Of a DNA stretch of 64,000 nucleotides, positions 23,812-37,259 are shown one piece after another. The stretch covers positions 11,833,139-11,897,138 of the forward strand of contig CM022677.1 of the NCBI GenBank assembly GCA_012295275.1. The letters run 5' to 3'. This stretch comes from Chrysomallon squamiferum (lineage: Eukaryota > Mollusca > Gastropoda > Neomphalida > Peltospiridae). Every line of letters starts with the position of its first letter. Position 1 is the stretch's first letter. The notes beneath the pieces are model-generated. The model did no database searches, was not told the origin of the DNA, and was given only the letters and a program-made list of their open reading frames with translations. Both the position numbers and the translations under genes were made by a program.

Positions 23812-24487
23812 CTAATTTAAATATATAAAAAAGATGGGTCTTGCAGCATATTTGACTGAAGTGCTGGCTAAGGCAGCTTGAATCTGTTGTCTAGGATCCT
23901 ACAACAAAATATAATATTCATTAATAAACTAAACATAAAATAAAGTGAAAGAAGCATTTTTCTTGTCAGCTCTAACTGTATTTCACTGTCTTTGCAAGAA
24001 TAATTTGTCCACATTTGTATTTTTTTCCAATCAATTTTAATAATGAAATCAATTTTTTATTTTTTATATATTCTTAATTTCAAACAGTTTAATATTATTC
24101 TTTAACTTTGCTATAAAAGGTTTAAAAGAGCAAGACATCAGTAAGAGAGACCACAAAAATATGTTTGAAAAATTCTATTAACTTGCTAAAATTTGATAAT
24201 TACACTATTTTAGGCTTTTAGTTCAGTTTACAGTGACTGCCAGGAATATTAAATAAATACACATTTTAAACCTATACAGCTATTACATTAGACAGAGTGA
24301 AAATGGTCTTCTGAAGATTCAATCAATAATGAGAGCTGCCCTTCTATTCTGAAATGAGGATTTGTGGCAGCTCTTTGTTGTTGAAACTAACAGAACATGT
24401 CAAAATGTCAAATCAAAAGGGTGCAGTTTGAACTATTGTTTGGTGTGACAAAAATATTTATTTATTTTGTAACTTCTGCATTTATAG

Positions 24488-24675
24488 CCCACCCACACCC
24501 AGTACATGTACAAAGATATGATATAAAGAGCAAAGAAGAAAAACTCTGCCATGAACTTGTAGGCAGTTATCACCGTCTGTTACCAGTGAAAGTGCATCTG
24601 TACACAGACAAACATCTCCAAGATTACAGACCTCACAAGTTGGAAAGAGCCTCCCCATGCAACATCAAACAGTAG
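24488..24675 (+). CDS. Candidate exon, unknown, inside an intron of the coiled-coil gene
   Basis: An acceptor-like TTCTGCATTTATAG precedes 62 open codons ending in TAG. Pieces read HVQRYDIKSKEEKLCHELVG and VHLYTDKHLQDYRPHK. Base composition is protein-like and richer in GC than the flanks. CAGTAG|GTGTGT could also be a donor. No partner exon was found, and it lies on the opposite strand to the gene around it. Confidence 0.3.
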
Positions 24676-26823
24676 GTGTGTAGTGTGTCTGGAAAAGGCC
24701 AACAAAATCCCAGGGCTGCATATAAGGACTTTCCCTAAAAGTCAAAAACAGTTTTTAGGTAACTTAGAAAACATATATGAGACATCCAAATATAATTTCA
24801 GGTAATAATTTGTTTAACAGTGAAAATATATTTGTATTAAAAAAGCTATGTTTGATAATAAGAAATATATGAGAGAGTATCTCCTCCACGTTAAACTTCT
24901 ATACATGTGCATTTTGATTTTGTTACTATATGTCTGTAATATATTCTTCTTTGATATAATCTACAGTTTATGAGAATAAAGTCTTTGTCACCGTACAACT
25001 TTAAAAACACACATTATATTTGTCCTCACTTTTATTTGTAGAATTCCCTAATTATTACTCCTTTTTTTATTTATAAATAAATAAATAAATAAATAAATAA
25101 AATTAATAAAGTAAAAAGACACAGAAAAGTGAAAAGAACCTTAAAATCAGAGCTGTTATTTTTATAATTGCTGTGTCATTTCATGAGTTGTCTTAATGAT
25201 TATTCCTTATTGTATTATATTTTCATGTAGGCTGTTCAATTAAGAGAAAATATTTTGCATAGAATCTTGTGAAAGACTGAAGAAATATTTAAAACTGAAA
25301 TGAAATGGAAAGGTTTATAATTAATAATGTATTTAAATACCTGCTGGACAGCACCAAATACTTCAACTCTACTGGAGACTCGAGCTGCTCTTTGTTCCAA
25401 AATGTCAATTCGAATTTGTATTTATCAACAATTTCTTCAATATTTTTATCCTTAACAAGCTGATTTAACTTCTGAAAATAAACAGTTTAAATCCACAGAT
25501 TAGTATATTGGTTTATTCAGTTCCTATAAATACATGATGAATGATATGAATGTCATTCAGTAAATACTGACATTTCCTTGTTATAAAACAATTCAATTAA
25601 TTAAGTCTGCATGAATCAGTATAATTATAGTAAACAAAAAATTGAAATATAACCTTTTTTAAATTTTTTGTTTTGTATTCTAATGATATTTAATGATGCA
25701 GTTACCAATTCAAATTATTTACTGAAAGAAAATCTAAAGCTAGACAGATAGCAAATATGTCTAAAATAAAGATGAATTAAAGGTAAAGTAGAATTTTTCA
25801 TTCAGAAACACCTTCAACAACATTAACATAGATGTGCTTTTCTTTATGAACTGATTTCACACATACCTCAACATCATTCCTAAAACCAATTTTTGGGAGT
25901 TAAAAACAAAACTGTTTTGATTACTGCTAGTACAAATATAAACTAAAAAGAAATAAAACAATGCTAATGGAAGTAAACTAAGTCACCTGCTGCTCAGCTT
26001 CCAGGCTTTTGTCTTTGCCACTGTCACACACAGTGTGTTTCTTTGGTGGGTGCACTGCCTAGTTTGAGGAAATAAATAAATAAATAAATAAAATATTGTT
26101 AAAAATATAAAATAAATAAAACACTGCTACTACTACATTTACTGCAACACTACATGCTACTTTTATTATCATCATTACTACAACTAATATTTACTGTTAT
26201 TCCTTATTCAACTAGGGTTACTGTTATTAAAATAATACTCCTATTACTAAAATTACTATCAATTAATAATAAAAGTGATATTTTTTACTTTCTTTACTAT
26301 TAGTCCTATGTCTGTATTTCTTTAGACTAATATTATTATAATTGCTACAACAACAACTATGACTACTGTTACTACTACTATCACTGCTGTTACATTACTC
26401 TTCTTGTTACATTTATCATAGCAATTTCTCTAAAAACAACTAGTTAGTACTGCTACTACTAGTACTACCAGCACTACAACAGTAATCTGACTAGAACCAG
26501 TTTTTTTAATCACCATGAGTCTCACAAGATACATTACAAAGCTATGGAGACAGCATCATCAACTAAAACATCAGCAGGAACAATTCTGCAACATTACTAC
26601 AAGTAGTGTCATTACTAATGATGTAACAACTACATTACTACAACAATGACAATGACTAATACTACTACTATAAAAACCTCTGTAGATGCTACTGTTCTGC
26701 CATATTCTTTGATGACATTTCTCTCCTGTGGCAGTCTCACATAATTAGCTCTTCTTGTGTACAGAGCAGTGTCTGAAAAACATGTTTTCTATTTATTTAC
26801 CTTTGTAGTTATATCTGTATCGC

Positions 26824-26824
<1 letters not shown>

Positions 26825-26898
<74 letters not shown>
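26825..26898. repeat. (GT)n(GA)n microsatellite
   Basis: A GT run followed by about 30 GA units, in an intron of the coiled-coil gene. Confidence 0.95.
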
Positions 26899-26902
<4 letters not shown>

Positions 26903-27592
26903 GACTAATGAGAAATATATAAGAAATTCACCTGTTAATTTTTCTTTTCTAGTGGCAGCAGAACAAACTTTATCCTCAGTGCTGGACATACAAATAAAAT
27001 AATTAACTGTTATAAATAAATAACTAACGGGCAATAATTTAAATGATTATTATTGTGCTATTTTCCATCAGTAAAGAGTTGTTACTATAAAACTTACACA
27101 CGTATAAACTAATAAAAGAACATACCCTGCCACTGTTGAGAGGTTTCTGAAAACATTCTAACACAGGCCTGACACGTTACTTGACACCAGACTGTTGACT
27201 CACATTATCAATTGTCTCTTGTATCCATTCTCTGGAAAATGCACTGGATTTGTGTGATACTGAAGTAGGATATAGGGACCTGGGTGCATTGATCCACTCT
27301 GAATCAGGTACAGAACTGTCAATATGGTGAGACATCACTCTCATGAATGTTGCCTTCCTGAGTCTGTCTCATCTTGTTCAGCTGTAGCTACAGCCTCTGT
27401 TTTCTTTTCTCTATTTTCTTTATCTTCTCATCCAGCTTCATTCTCAGAGCTGCTCAACTTCCTGGTGTTGTCTTTGCCACTGATATGCAGAGCCATCGCA
27501 GTCATCTACAAAGTGATTTTGTTTGGAAGCATAGCAGACGAAGTCTTTTTACCAGCATCAGCTTGTTTCAGTTGAAGTCTGCAATTTTCAGT

Positions 27593-27598
27593 ATTGCT

Positions 27599-27633
<35 letters not shown>

Positions 27634-29654
27634 TATTATCACTATTGCTGATATACTCACAAACACACACGTATTATTCTCAGAGTTGCACTTATCACTA
27701 TTGCTGATACACACACACACTATTATCAGAGTAGCAGTTATCACTATTGCTGATATACTCACACATATGCACACTATATCAAAGTAGAAAGTATCACTAT
27801 TGCTGATACACTCAAACATATATATACACACAAACACTATTCTCAGAGTAGCAGTTATCAGTATTCCTGATAAACACACGCACATACATACTATTATCAG
27901 AGAAGGATACACACAAACACAGTATTATTAGAGTAGAAATTATCACTATTGCTGATACTCACAAACACACACATACATACTATTATCAGAGTAGCAATTA
28001 TGAATATTCCTGACAAACAGAGACACAGATGCTATTATCAGTACAATTATCAGTACACTCAAACATACACAGACACAGACTATTATCAGAGTAGCAGTTA
28101 TCGCTATTGATGATACGTTCACACACACAATAACATATCATATTATTGTGCGAGTAGCAATTATCAACATTGCTGGTACCCAAACACACACACTATTATC
28201 AGCTGTTAGCAATATTGCTGATACTCTCTCACACACACACACACACTTATAATCTCATACTATTAACAGTGTAGCAATTATCACTATTGCTGATACACAC
28301 ACACTATTATGAAAGTAGAAAGTATGACTATTGCTGATACACTCACACACACACATATACTATTATCAGAGTAGCAGCTATCCCTATTGTTGATACACTC
28401 AAACATACACACACACACACAGACTATTATCAATATTGCTGACAAACACACATACACACACTATTATCAGAGTAGCAGTTATCACTATTGCTGATATACT
28501 AACACACACAAATGCTATCATCAGAGTAGCAATTATCACTATTGCTGATACACAAACACACTATTATCAAAGTAGAAAGTATCCCTATTGCTGATACACT
28601 CAAACATACACACATACACAGACTATTATCAGTCATCAATATTGCTACAAACACACATACATATACACACATTATTATCAGTGTAGCAGTTTTGACTATT
28701 CCTGATACACTCACAAATACACACACACACTCATACTATTATCACAGAAGCAGTTATCACTATTTTTCATACTAAAACGTCAAAGACACACACACATAGT
28801 ATTATCATTGTAGCAATTACCACTATTGCTGACACAGACAAACACAGACACACACAAACACACATACTATTATAAAAGTAGCAGTTCTCACTATTGCTGA
28901 TACACTCACAATCACAGTCACACACACATACTATTATGAGAGAAGCAATTATCACTATTATCAGAGTAAAAATTATCACTATTTCTGATACACACACACT
29001 ATTATCACTATTGCTGATACATACACACACACTATTAACAAAGTAGTATCACTGTTGCTGATATACACACACATATACAGATGCATATACACAGATACAT
29101 ACTATTATCAGAATATCATTATTGCTTGCACACTCACACTCACAGACACACACTATTGTCAGAGTAGCAGTTATCAGTATTGCTGATAGACACACACACA
29201 TACTACTAGAGTAGCAGTTATCACTATTGCTGATATACCCCCCCACACACACACACACATATACTATTATCAAATAGCAGTACACTCAAACATATACAGA
29301 CACAGACTATTAACAGAATAGCAATTAGCAGTATTTCTGAGAAACACACACACACACACAGATACTTTTATCAGAGTAGAAATTATCACTATTTCTGATA
29401 CACACACACACACTATTATCAGAGTAGAAATTATGACTATTGCTGATACACTCACACACACATATACTATTATCAGAGTAGCAGTTATCCCTATCACACT
29501 CACAGACACACACTATTGTCAGAGTAGCAGTTATCAGTATTGCTGATAGACACACACACACATACAGACTTATCAGAATACTAATTTTCACTATTGCTCA
29601 CACACACACACACACACTGATCAGAATAGCAGTTTTCACTATTGCTGATACACT

Positions 29655-29687
<33 letters not shown>

Positions 29688-29750
29688 ACACACACACACA
29701 GACTATTATGAGAGCAATTATCTCTATTGCTGATACACGCATACTCACTC
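27593..29750 (-). repeat. Hairpin-capable minisatellite array 1 (inverted relative to arrays 2 and 3)
   Basis: About thirty units of 60-80 bp. Each has a core that reads, on the minus strand, TATC-AGCAAT, seven bases, ATTGCT, about five bases, GATA, followed by ATAGT and a (GT)n spacer. AGCAAT pairs with ATTGCT and TATC with GATA, so each core can fold back. On the plus strand the spacer appears as (CA)n. It separates the TONSL-like exons of the left arm from the coiled-coil gene. Confidence 0.85.
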
Positions 29751-30450
29751 ACTCTCAGGAATATAAATATAAGTAAAGCTAAAATTACAAAATTAATTAT
29801 AAAAGGCTGAAAGACAGACTCAGAGACAGAGAACATGAGAACAAAAGCAAAAAGGAAACAAGCAGTTTGTACATATGTAAATACTTAATAACAAATACAT
29901 AATAATTAATACAACTACGAATATATAACAGAACAAAATATTTATATAAATTAAAAATATCTACATAAAATTATTTCATAATAAAATGTTTAGTTTATTA
30001 TTCTTAGGATATGGTTTAACTAAATTGTCTATGTCAGATAGAGAAAGATTAGGATTATATATAGAATAATTATTCAAATATTATAAAACTGTATAAAATT
30101 TAAAAAACAATTACCTGAAGTAAGTTTAACTAAATCGTCAGTGACAGATATAGAAAGATCAGGACAATTTCCAATGTCCACATCTTTCAAAGAAAGGAGT
30201 TTTCCATGGAAACTCAAACAGCTGGTTGGTTAAACAACTGCAGTTAAGACTTAATTCCTGTAGTGAACTTGTGACTGATTTGGAATCTGGAATATCTGAA
30301 ATAAATGAAAAACAGTATTAACAAACCTGATAACTGTATCTCTTAACTATCAGCAGAAAAAGAAACAAAATTAAAAAAATATAATAATGAGAAATTTGTC
30401 AAATCTAGATAGTTACAGAATGAAATATACGTGTTTATGTATATATACAT

Positions 30451-30453
<3 letters not shown>

Positions 30454-30505
<52 letters not shown>
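30454..30505. repeat. (GA)n microsatellite in intron
   Basis: Mirrors the (CT)n run at 44704-44758 in the right arm, so the locus pre-dates the inverted duplication. Confidence 0.9.
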
Positions 30506-30509
<4 letters not shown>

Positions 30510-30632
30510 TATATATATATTTTACAAATCTAAATTTACCATCAACTGTAAGTGTTAGGTTGTTAACTTTTGCATCATTCAGACAAAAATCTGAATACAA
30601 GATTAAGTGATCCCAGCTGGTAATAAAAAACA

Positions 30633-30636
<4 letters not shown>

Positions 30637-30686
<50 letters not shown>

Positions 30687-30687
30687 T
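30637..30687. repeat. (TAA)n microsatellite beside a splice acceptor
   Basis: On the minus strand the ATT run ends about 20 bases before the acceptor of exon 30540-30616. The right arm has the same arrangement at 44490-44540. Confidence 0.9.
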
Positions 30688-31199
30688 CACAATGTGCAGA
30701 ATCTACATTATCAGAAAATAGCTATGAAATTACAGAGAAATACACATTTATATTAATAAAACCAGTAAAAATAAATAGATAAATAAATAAATAAGAAAGT
30801 TAATAAATTTTAAAAATATATAATGATAAATTAAGATTCTTGAAGCAAAGGTTTCTTCGAGGAGAGAGAGAAAGAGAAAGTAGGAGAGACAGAGTATCAG
30901 TACACAGAGAGAGAGAGAGAGGTTAATAAAATGACATGAATAAGAAGAAGAAAACTGAGAGTTTTCAGTGTTGTGTTTTCTTTAAGAGCTGGACTGACAC
31001 AGTGAGAGAAATAATCATTTCCTAGAGAATTTACTCGACACATCCAAATATTCCTGTTTACCAACAACATTTTGCCTATAGAGTCCTAGAAAAAACCCAC
31101 ACTTAAGTTGTTTAAAAACTATTAACACAAATTGTTAACACTTATTTATTTGTTATTATTGAATTGTAGTTAGTAGAAGACATCATAATGTTTTAACAG

Positions 31200-31920
31200 T
31201 AGTAATAGATATCAACAGCAATGGTAGTAGTTGTAGTAATAACAGCAACAGAACCAGTAACAGTGGTTGAGTAGTTGCCACAGCAGTAGTTGTAGTAGTT
31301 TTAGTATTAGTAACAGTAGTAGTAGCAGTAGTAGCATAATTCATAGTTGTACTATTAATACTAAAAGCAGTAATAGTGGTAAAGTACTAGTAGCAGTAAT
31401 AGTGGTAATAAATGTAATATTAGTAGTAACAGTACTAGTAATCATAACAGTGGTACTACTTGTAGTATTAGTAGAAACAGTACTAGTTGTAGTAGTAGTG
31501 GTAATAGTTTGTAGTATTAGTAATAACCATACTAGTAGTAGTATTAGTGGTAATTGCAGCAGGAACAGTAATAGTGATAAGTGTGGTAGAATTAGCTTAC
31601 AAGTAGATACAATATGGAGGGGTAGTAAATAACTCCAGACACCACAGTAGTAGTAGTAGAAGTAGTAGATGTAATAATAGTGGTAAAAATAACATTTGTA
31701 GTAAAAGTAACAATAGATGTAATAATAGTGGTAAAAATAACATTTGTAGTATAAGTAACAATAGTAGAAATAGCAGTGACAGACATAGTGGTAAATAGAT
31801 ATATAATATTATTGGTAATAGCTTTAGTGTGTTGAAAGTCACTGTTAGTAACTATTTTTTGTTAGTAGAATAATAGTAGTAATAGTGGTAGTAGCAGAAG
31901 TAGCAGTATTAGTAGCTAAC
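31200..31920. repeat. Degenerate (TAG)n field
   Basis: About 700 bp of imperfect GTA/TAG/TAA triplets. Reading frames through it are serine- or valine-rich artefacts. The inverted partner is the ACT-rich field at 43780-44400. Confidence 0.8.
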
Positions 31921-33004
31921 TGATAATACTGGACAATTACATATACTAATTACTACTATTAATAATAATAAAAATAACAGTACAATATAATATCAATAAT
32001 AATAAGAAGAAGAAAAATAATAATAATAATAAGAAGAAGAAGAAGAAGATGAAGAACAAGAAGAGAAAATAAGATTTTTTTCTCATAATTATACATATAT
32101 AAATATAAAAATAATTTGTTATTGGTATAAGCATTATGATTATGTAATGAATATGGAATTCTTTAAACTGGTTTTATTATAATAATTATTATTATTATTA
32201 TTGTTATAAACATTTTTATAACAGTTATAATTAAGATTACTCAGAGCAAATAAATGATAGATACATACATAGACAGAGAGAGAGAGAGAAGACAGATAGA
32301 TTTATAAATAAATAAAAAAAAAAAAAAAAATTAATTGTCTACCGTTTAGAGCATTTTTATAAATTAAAACTATAAATAAATTTAAAATAATTTAAATAAC
32401 CGGTTCTTAAGCAATTTATGTTCAGAATTATCAAAAGAGAATTTACAGAAAGATTATATGTAACATTTTTTTTCTTTGTTATACTTCAAAAATATTACAA
32501 CTTTGACAATAATTGTTAAAAACATAAAGAAAAGAAAGGAAGAAAAAAGAAAGAAAACTAAAAACTCAACATTAGGAACAAATAAGAAATGATACAAAAA
32601 GACACAGATTGTCATACAGACGAACAGATAAGTAAGTAGAGACATAGGTATATAGACAGATTCTGGGAAAAAAATACACAGACAAACAGAAGAACAGAGA
32701 GAGTCAGAAATAAAATAAATAAATATGGAGCAGGCAGAAAGAGAAAAAAACTCCAGTTTTGCGAGAATATTAGTCAGTCAAATCATGTGATCAAACGTTT
32801 TCTGGTTGCTTTATTTCTTACACATTATTTTTACTGAAATACCTCTGGCAATAGATGGTGGTGTTTCTGGTTTCTTTTCTAGTGTGCCTGGATGTTTCTT
32901 GGCACAGGAGTTTGAGTTTTCAGTGGTTGGTTTCGTGGTGTCAGTTTGTCTTGAGGTTAATGGTAGTACAGGTGTTGTTTCTTTTTCAGTACTGTGGAAA
33001 TAAA

Positions 33005-34450
33005 AAAAAATAGAAAGAAAAGAAATTATATATATATTAACAGAAAATCAGACCTTGAAATTAAGAGAAATCATGTCTGTGATATATAAATACAACTGTC
33101 ATAAAAAAATGTATCCAAATCATTGGAAACTATTTAAAATACACTAATAGTAACAAGCAAGTTATCAGAATAATACTGGTTCTAAAAAAATCACTAATAA
33201 TAATAACTTTCAGAAAAGAGAACATCAACACTAGTAACAGAAATATTAACTCTCTGAGATATTACTAGGTAACAGGTTTTATTAAAACACTGAAAAAAAA
33301 AGTCTGCTCCCCATTGAATAAAAAGAAACACAAAGAAATATAATAATAAAAAGAATTATAACTAGCTTGTAAAAAAAATTATAATTACAATAATAATAAT
33401 AATAAATAAATAAATAAATAAATCGACACTATAGTTAAAATTATAATAATAATAATATAAATACATACATATACATACAATAATAATAAAAAATAAAAAT
33501 TATAATTCTTTAAATAAAATGAGCAGGTGAACAAAATTCAAACAAAACAAAAAAATTCATTAAAATAAAAATTAAGAATTTAAAATATGAAGAAACAAAA
33601 ATAAAGTATAAAAATAACTATGTACAGAAACTGAAAAATAATAAGTAAATTGTATATTTCAAAAATCTTGCTTATTAAAATAACTGAAAATAAATACAGA
33701 CAAGAGGAACAGTCAAGAAGAAAAAGAAGACTGTGAAGAAATACAATGTAGAAAAATAACAAGAAACAATAATCATGGTAAATAGGTTAAAAAAAAACAA
33801 CAACAATAAAATACCTTTAAAGAAAACACAAAAATTAAATAAATAAAAACAATATGAATAAACACATGATAAGAAAAAACAAAAAGAAATACACACACAC
33901 ACACATAAATACACCCACACACATATATATTTAAAATATATAAAACAAATAAATTAAATAAATTATAGAAAAATAATAAAATGTCATAAAATAAAATATT
34001 ACTGAAATAGTAACAAGATAAAGAAATAATACAAATTACAGAGACGAAATGAAAAGAATTTTGAAATACAAATGAAAGATAAATTAAATGTTGATGATGA
34101 TGATGATGATTTTTATTAGTATTAGTATTAGTAGTAGTAGTAGTAGTGGTAGTATCAATATCAAATTTAAATAACAATAATCATAATCATAATAATCTTC
34201 ATAATAATAATAATAATTATAATTTATTCGAAAATTCGTTTTTTGCTGAAATATAGATGAGGTAATCTGCGTTCTTCTTTATGTTAGATAACAACTGTTA
34301 AACAGGCAGAAGACAGTCAATTTAAGAAACAACAACAATATAAACAAATATCAGTTTAGATGGTCAGTAGTCAAATATAAAAGAACTGTAATTAACATGG
34401 ACCAACAGAAACGACAATAATGTGTGAAGAAAACAAAACAAAACCCCCTC
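33005..34450. other. AT-rich left-arm intronic or intergenic sequence, no gene seen
   Basis: A/T triplet and tetramer runs, (GAT)n near 34096-34108 and (TAG)n near 34125-34150. The long hydrophobic minus-strand frames here are driven by poly-A composition and lack exon borders. Confidence 0.5.
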
Positions 34451-34459
34451 AAAACATGT

Positions 34460-34840
34460 AGTACGAAAAGGGTACGAGATGGTATGACATCAAAGTTACC
34501 AAAAGAAAAGAAAAAGAGTTTCTACCTTTGCAACAATTTCTACTCAATAATAGACATCTACGAGCCATATTTCTCAAAATTACTTTGAATAGAATTGATT
34601 GCATTATGAAGGAGTACACGTTTAAAAGTTTGTAAACACTGATCGGCGTTCAACGCTGCCATCATGGATTTTGATCGGAGGTTTCCGTGAGCTCACGGAA
34701 GTTTTTAAATCTCCAAATTCAATTATTTTACGTCTATTTTCTGAACTTTTTATGATTTACACTGATAAAGATAAGGACGGCTATTCATATTACCAAATCA
34801 TCATGACACGTGCTACTTTTTCAACTTAAACTTTTCAAAC
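34460..34840. repeat. Dispersed repeat, copy 2
   Basis: Direct match to 4040-4460, and its inner part is also the reverse complement of 41220-41390. The element was therefore present before the inverted duplication formed. Confidence 0.6.
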
Positions 34841-35479
34841 TGGATTATTTTTGTGCAAATGCGTGCATAATAAACTAAAATTATAATTCGGTTAAAGATT
34901 AATGTATCAATTTTCGTATCTTAACGGGATTGTCGTGGTTATTATTTAGAGTTACTTCCCCTATACCCTAAATCAAAGAATTTCAGAATTTCCACGTCAA
35001 ATTATTTTGCAGAATATCTGACAAGCCAAACGATTAAAAGTTTGCTTCCAGTCTTTTATTTGTTTCAGTTTTATTTGTTGAAATTAATGTTGAAAGGCGT
35101 ATAAAGGCTATAATGTATAAACAAAACAAAAAATAATTACGTGAATTTGTCCTTGCATTGTTATTTCAGTCGGGCAGCATCATTTGCTGTTTTCACTAAT
35201 TAAACTGTATTTCAGGACTGTCGTATAATTATGTATCTTAGAAATACTGTAATCAGTACGAGTCAGGGGAGTAGCCAGGTTTGAAAGTTAAGGGTGAAGG
35301 TGCTGAAAGATAAGATTAATGTTCATCAGAAAAAGAGACACATACAGATCAGGATGAATTACATTTAGCTGTAACTTGACGCATTTTGGATGCAGGGAAA
35401 GGAATCAGAGATGATTTGATGCATTTTTGTTCAACGGATAGATAGACCAAACAAGAGACCTTCATATAGATTAAAAGAC

Positions 35480-35514
<35 letters not shown>

Positions 35515-35606
35515 AGAGATAGACAGATAGATAGATATAAAATGAAAAAGGCTGATATGACCCAGTCTAACCTAATATCAGTCTAATCTCGCGCCCACTC
35601 AACTTT

Positions 35607-35625
35607 TCCTATTATTATTATTATT

Positions 35626-35673
<48 letters not shown>

Positions 35674-35682
35674 ATTATTATG

Positions 35683-35727
<45 letters not shown>
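35607..35727. repeat. (ATT)n-(GTT)n-(ATT)n compound microsatellite
   Basis: GTT units embedded between ATT runs, uninterrupted. Confidence 0.95.
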
Positions 35728-37177
35728 TATAAAAAATAGAAGAAAACTTAAATGATATTCCGTTGTGTAAAAAAAGATATTACGTTTATTTTGTAAAACG
35801 AGCGCAGTTTACACTATAATAATTGTAAACCAATAATAGAACCTCTACCTACACTGATCATTTTGCCAGACTAAGAACGTTATATTTCATTAGCAACTTT
35901 CGAAGTTATAGTGAAAATATGATAACATGTGATATTTATGTGATATTTCCCCATCGGAATTTATGTTGTGTTTACTCCATTAATGAAGAATAATTTGTAC
36001 TCAGCAAAAGTAACGTAGTGTTTTTGTTAAGACAATACACTATTTACATTGATTATTTTCGCTGCTTAATTGTATATATATATACTTTACGTCTCACCTA
36101 GAAATTAAAAGATGAATATCACTCCATTTATAATTAATTATTTGCTAATATCTGACAATATAATCTCAGTTTTTCAATATACACTTGTCTAGAAAAAGAA
36201 AATCAATATTTAATTATCAATACAATCTGAGGTACAGCTAAAAAATAACCCTGAGTTTGTTATTATCAGAGCATTGGAATCTGGAAGGCCTCTTTATTTC
36301 TGAATTTCTCAATATCCTTCTTGAATGAGATGATATACAGTTAGCTATACGACAAATCATACTGAAAATTACAGGTATGATTTCACTGTGAACATTCAGA
36401 AATATAGATGGAGCTTCCGTCTTATAATGTTTTTATTAATAACAGTAGCTTTATATGTGACGTCAAAAATATATCGAGAAATAAAGAGGACGCATCTAGT
36501 GTGATATTTTATAAACACTAGAAACATGTTTCACTGAAAAACTATGATTAACTTTACACAGCCTTATGAAAACAACACTTGCAGTTTTAACGCGCAGTCA
36601 CTATCTATATTAGACGTCATTAGTTTCTCAACAAAGGTGTAGCGGTAGTATTAACACATTGGTTTGGAAAATACAGCGGCTGTTCTTTTTTTGATTAACG
36701 ATATTAGAGATTATACGTGACAAAAGAACTTGAGATACCGCTACGAAATGTCCGTTTTAGTAAAAGTAACGTGATATTTTACTTTGATAATTCTAAATCG
36801 TACAACAGAAAGGTGTAACACTAGCAGCTGTAAATTATAATTCTATGGCGTTATGAAAATAAACGACTTAATTACCTGTAAGAAGAAGAAGGTGAGAATT
36901 AATTACCTATAAAAAGAAAAAGTCGATAATTAATTGCTGGCTGAGCAGTGATATTTACAGTTTGTAGGTGAAGTATGTTGAGAAATGTTAATCTCATATT
37001 TTAAAAATATCAGAGTTAATTCCTGGAATCACAAAAGTGTGTACTGATTAGCTGAGAGCAAACAAGGTTAAAATGTTATTTTAGTACGCGAATTTTGTTT
37101 CATTATATTCATTAAAAGGTCTATATCAGCACAAGTTGTATATTTTACATTTCTTATTATATCTGAAGTTCACTTAC

Positions 37178-37259
37178 TACATTAGATATTAAAATAACAA
37201 CTCCACCAGTATGTATCAATGAGTCAGTGAAGCAGACACCATAGTTGTCAAAGTCCTCC
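37178..37259 (-). CDS. Possible small exon, unknown
   Basis: 82 nt bounded by an ACAAAG acceptor-like end and a perfect GTAAGTG donor. It reads EDFDNYGVCFTDSLIHTGGV and continues to ISNV with no stop. There is no partner exon and the acceptor lacks a strong pyrimidine tract. Confidence 0.25.

Larger units (their letters stand above)
23812..27590 (-). pseudogene. Multi-exon coiled-coil protein gene with frame damage
   Basis: Exons on the minus strand: about 27204-27585, microexon 27126-27146, 26932-26974 (or 26981), 26678-26772, 25987-26058, 25341-25471 and terminal 23812-23898. Those from 26.9 kb down join in phase and read, in pieces, KVCSAATRKEKLT, YVRLPQERNVIKEYG, AVHPPKKHTVCD, SLEAEQQKLNQLVKD, ILEQRAARVSSRVEVFGAV and DPRQQIQAALASTSVKYAAR. 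The E, K and Q richness suggests coiled coil. Damage: the 25341 exon needs a one-base shift after DKYK; the 27.2-27.6 kb part has two or three frameshifts and an internal TAG within QRQHQEVEQL and DEKIKKIEKRKQRL. I do not recognise the family. Either a young pseudogene or an error-bearing assembly. Confidence 0.5.
30159..32991 (-). pseudogene. Partial TONSL-like LRR gene, left-arm copy
   Basis: Inverted relative of the plus-strand gene at 42.4-52.2 kb. Three exons are visible. 32843-32991 is a fully open linker exon (LPLTSRQTDTTKPTTENSN) with good splice sites. 30540-30616 ends in LNDAKVNNLTLTVD. 30159-30295 carries the LRR phrase LQELSLNCSCLTNQ, then loses its donor and reads into a stop. 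The phase between the last two exons matches. Exons matching the first LRRs (42.56-42.7 and 43.49-43.6 kb) are not found between 30.7 and 32.8 kb, and those after 44.94 kb are replaced by the minisatellite array. It is therefore truncated. Confidence 0.6.
30159..35200. repeat. Inverted duplication, left arm
   Basis: Reverse complement of 40880-44998 at roughly 75-85% by eye. Matching landmarks in reverse order: the LRR exons, a TAG/CTA-rich field (31.2-31.95 versus 43.8-44.4 kb), the AGCTAACTGATAATACTGGA tract, the region at 33.65-33.8 versus 41.45-41.6 kb, and 34.7-35.1 versus 40.9-41.36 kb. Confidence 0.75.

Noticed and set aside
27593-29750. CRISPR-like array of regularly spaced repeats
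   Set aside because: Units and spacers both repeat, spacers are (CA)n, and the genome is eukaryotic; it is a minisatellite.
27568-29836. Cysteine- and valine-rich minus-strand frames, and similar ones at 46258-46533 and 51295-51710
   Set aside because: Translations of the minisatellite and (GT)n; they look like cysteine-rich peptides only because TGT repeats.
31267-31842. Serine-, threonine- or valine-rich frames in the TAG-rich field, and their mirror at 44092-44396
   Set aside because: Degenerate triplet repeats; all frames on both strands are open.
33580-34177. Hydrophobic minus-strand frames resembling membrane proteins
   Set aside because: Phenylalanine, leucine and isoleucine come from A-rich plus-strand sequence; no exon borders, and the inverted copy does not keep them open.
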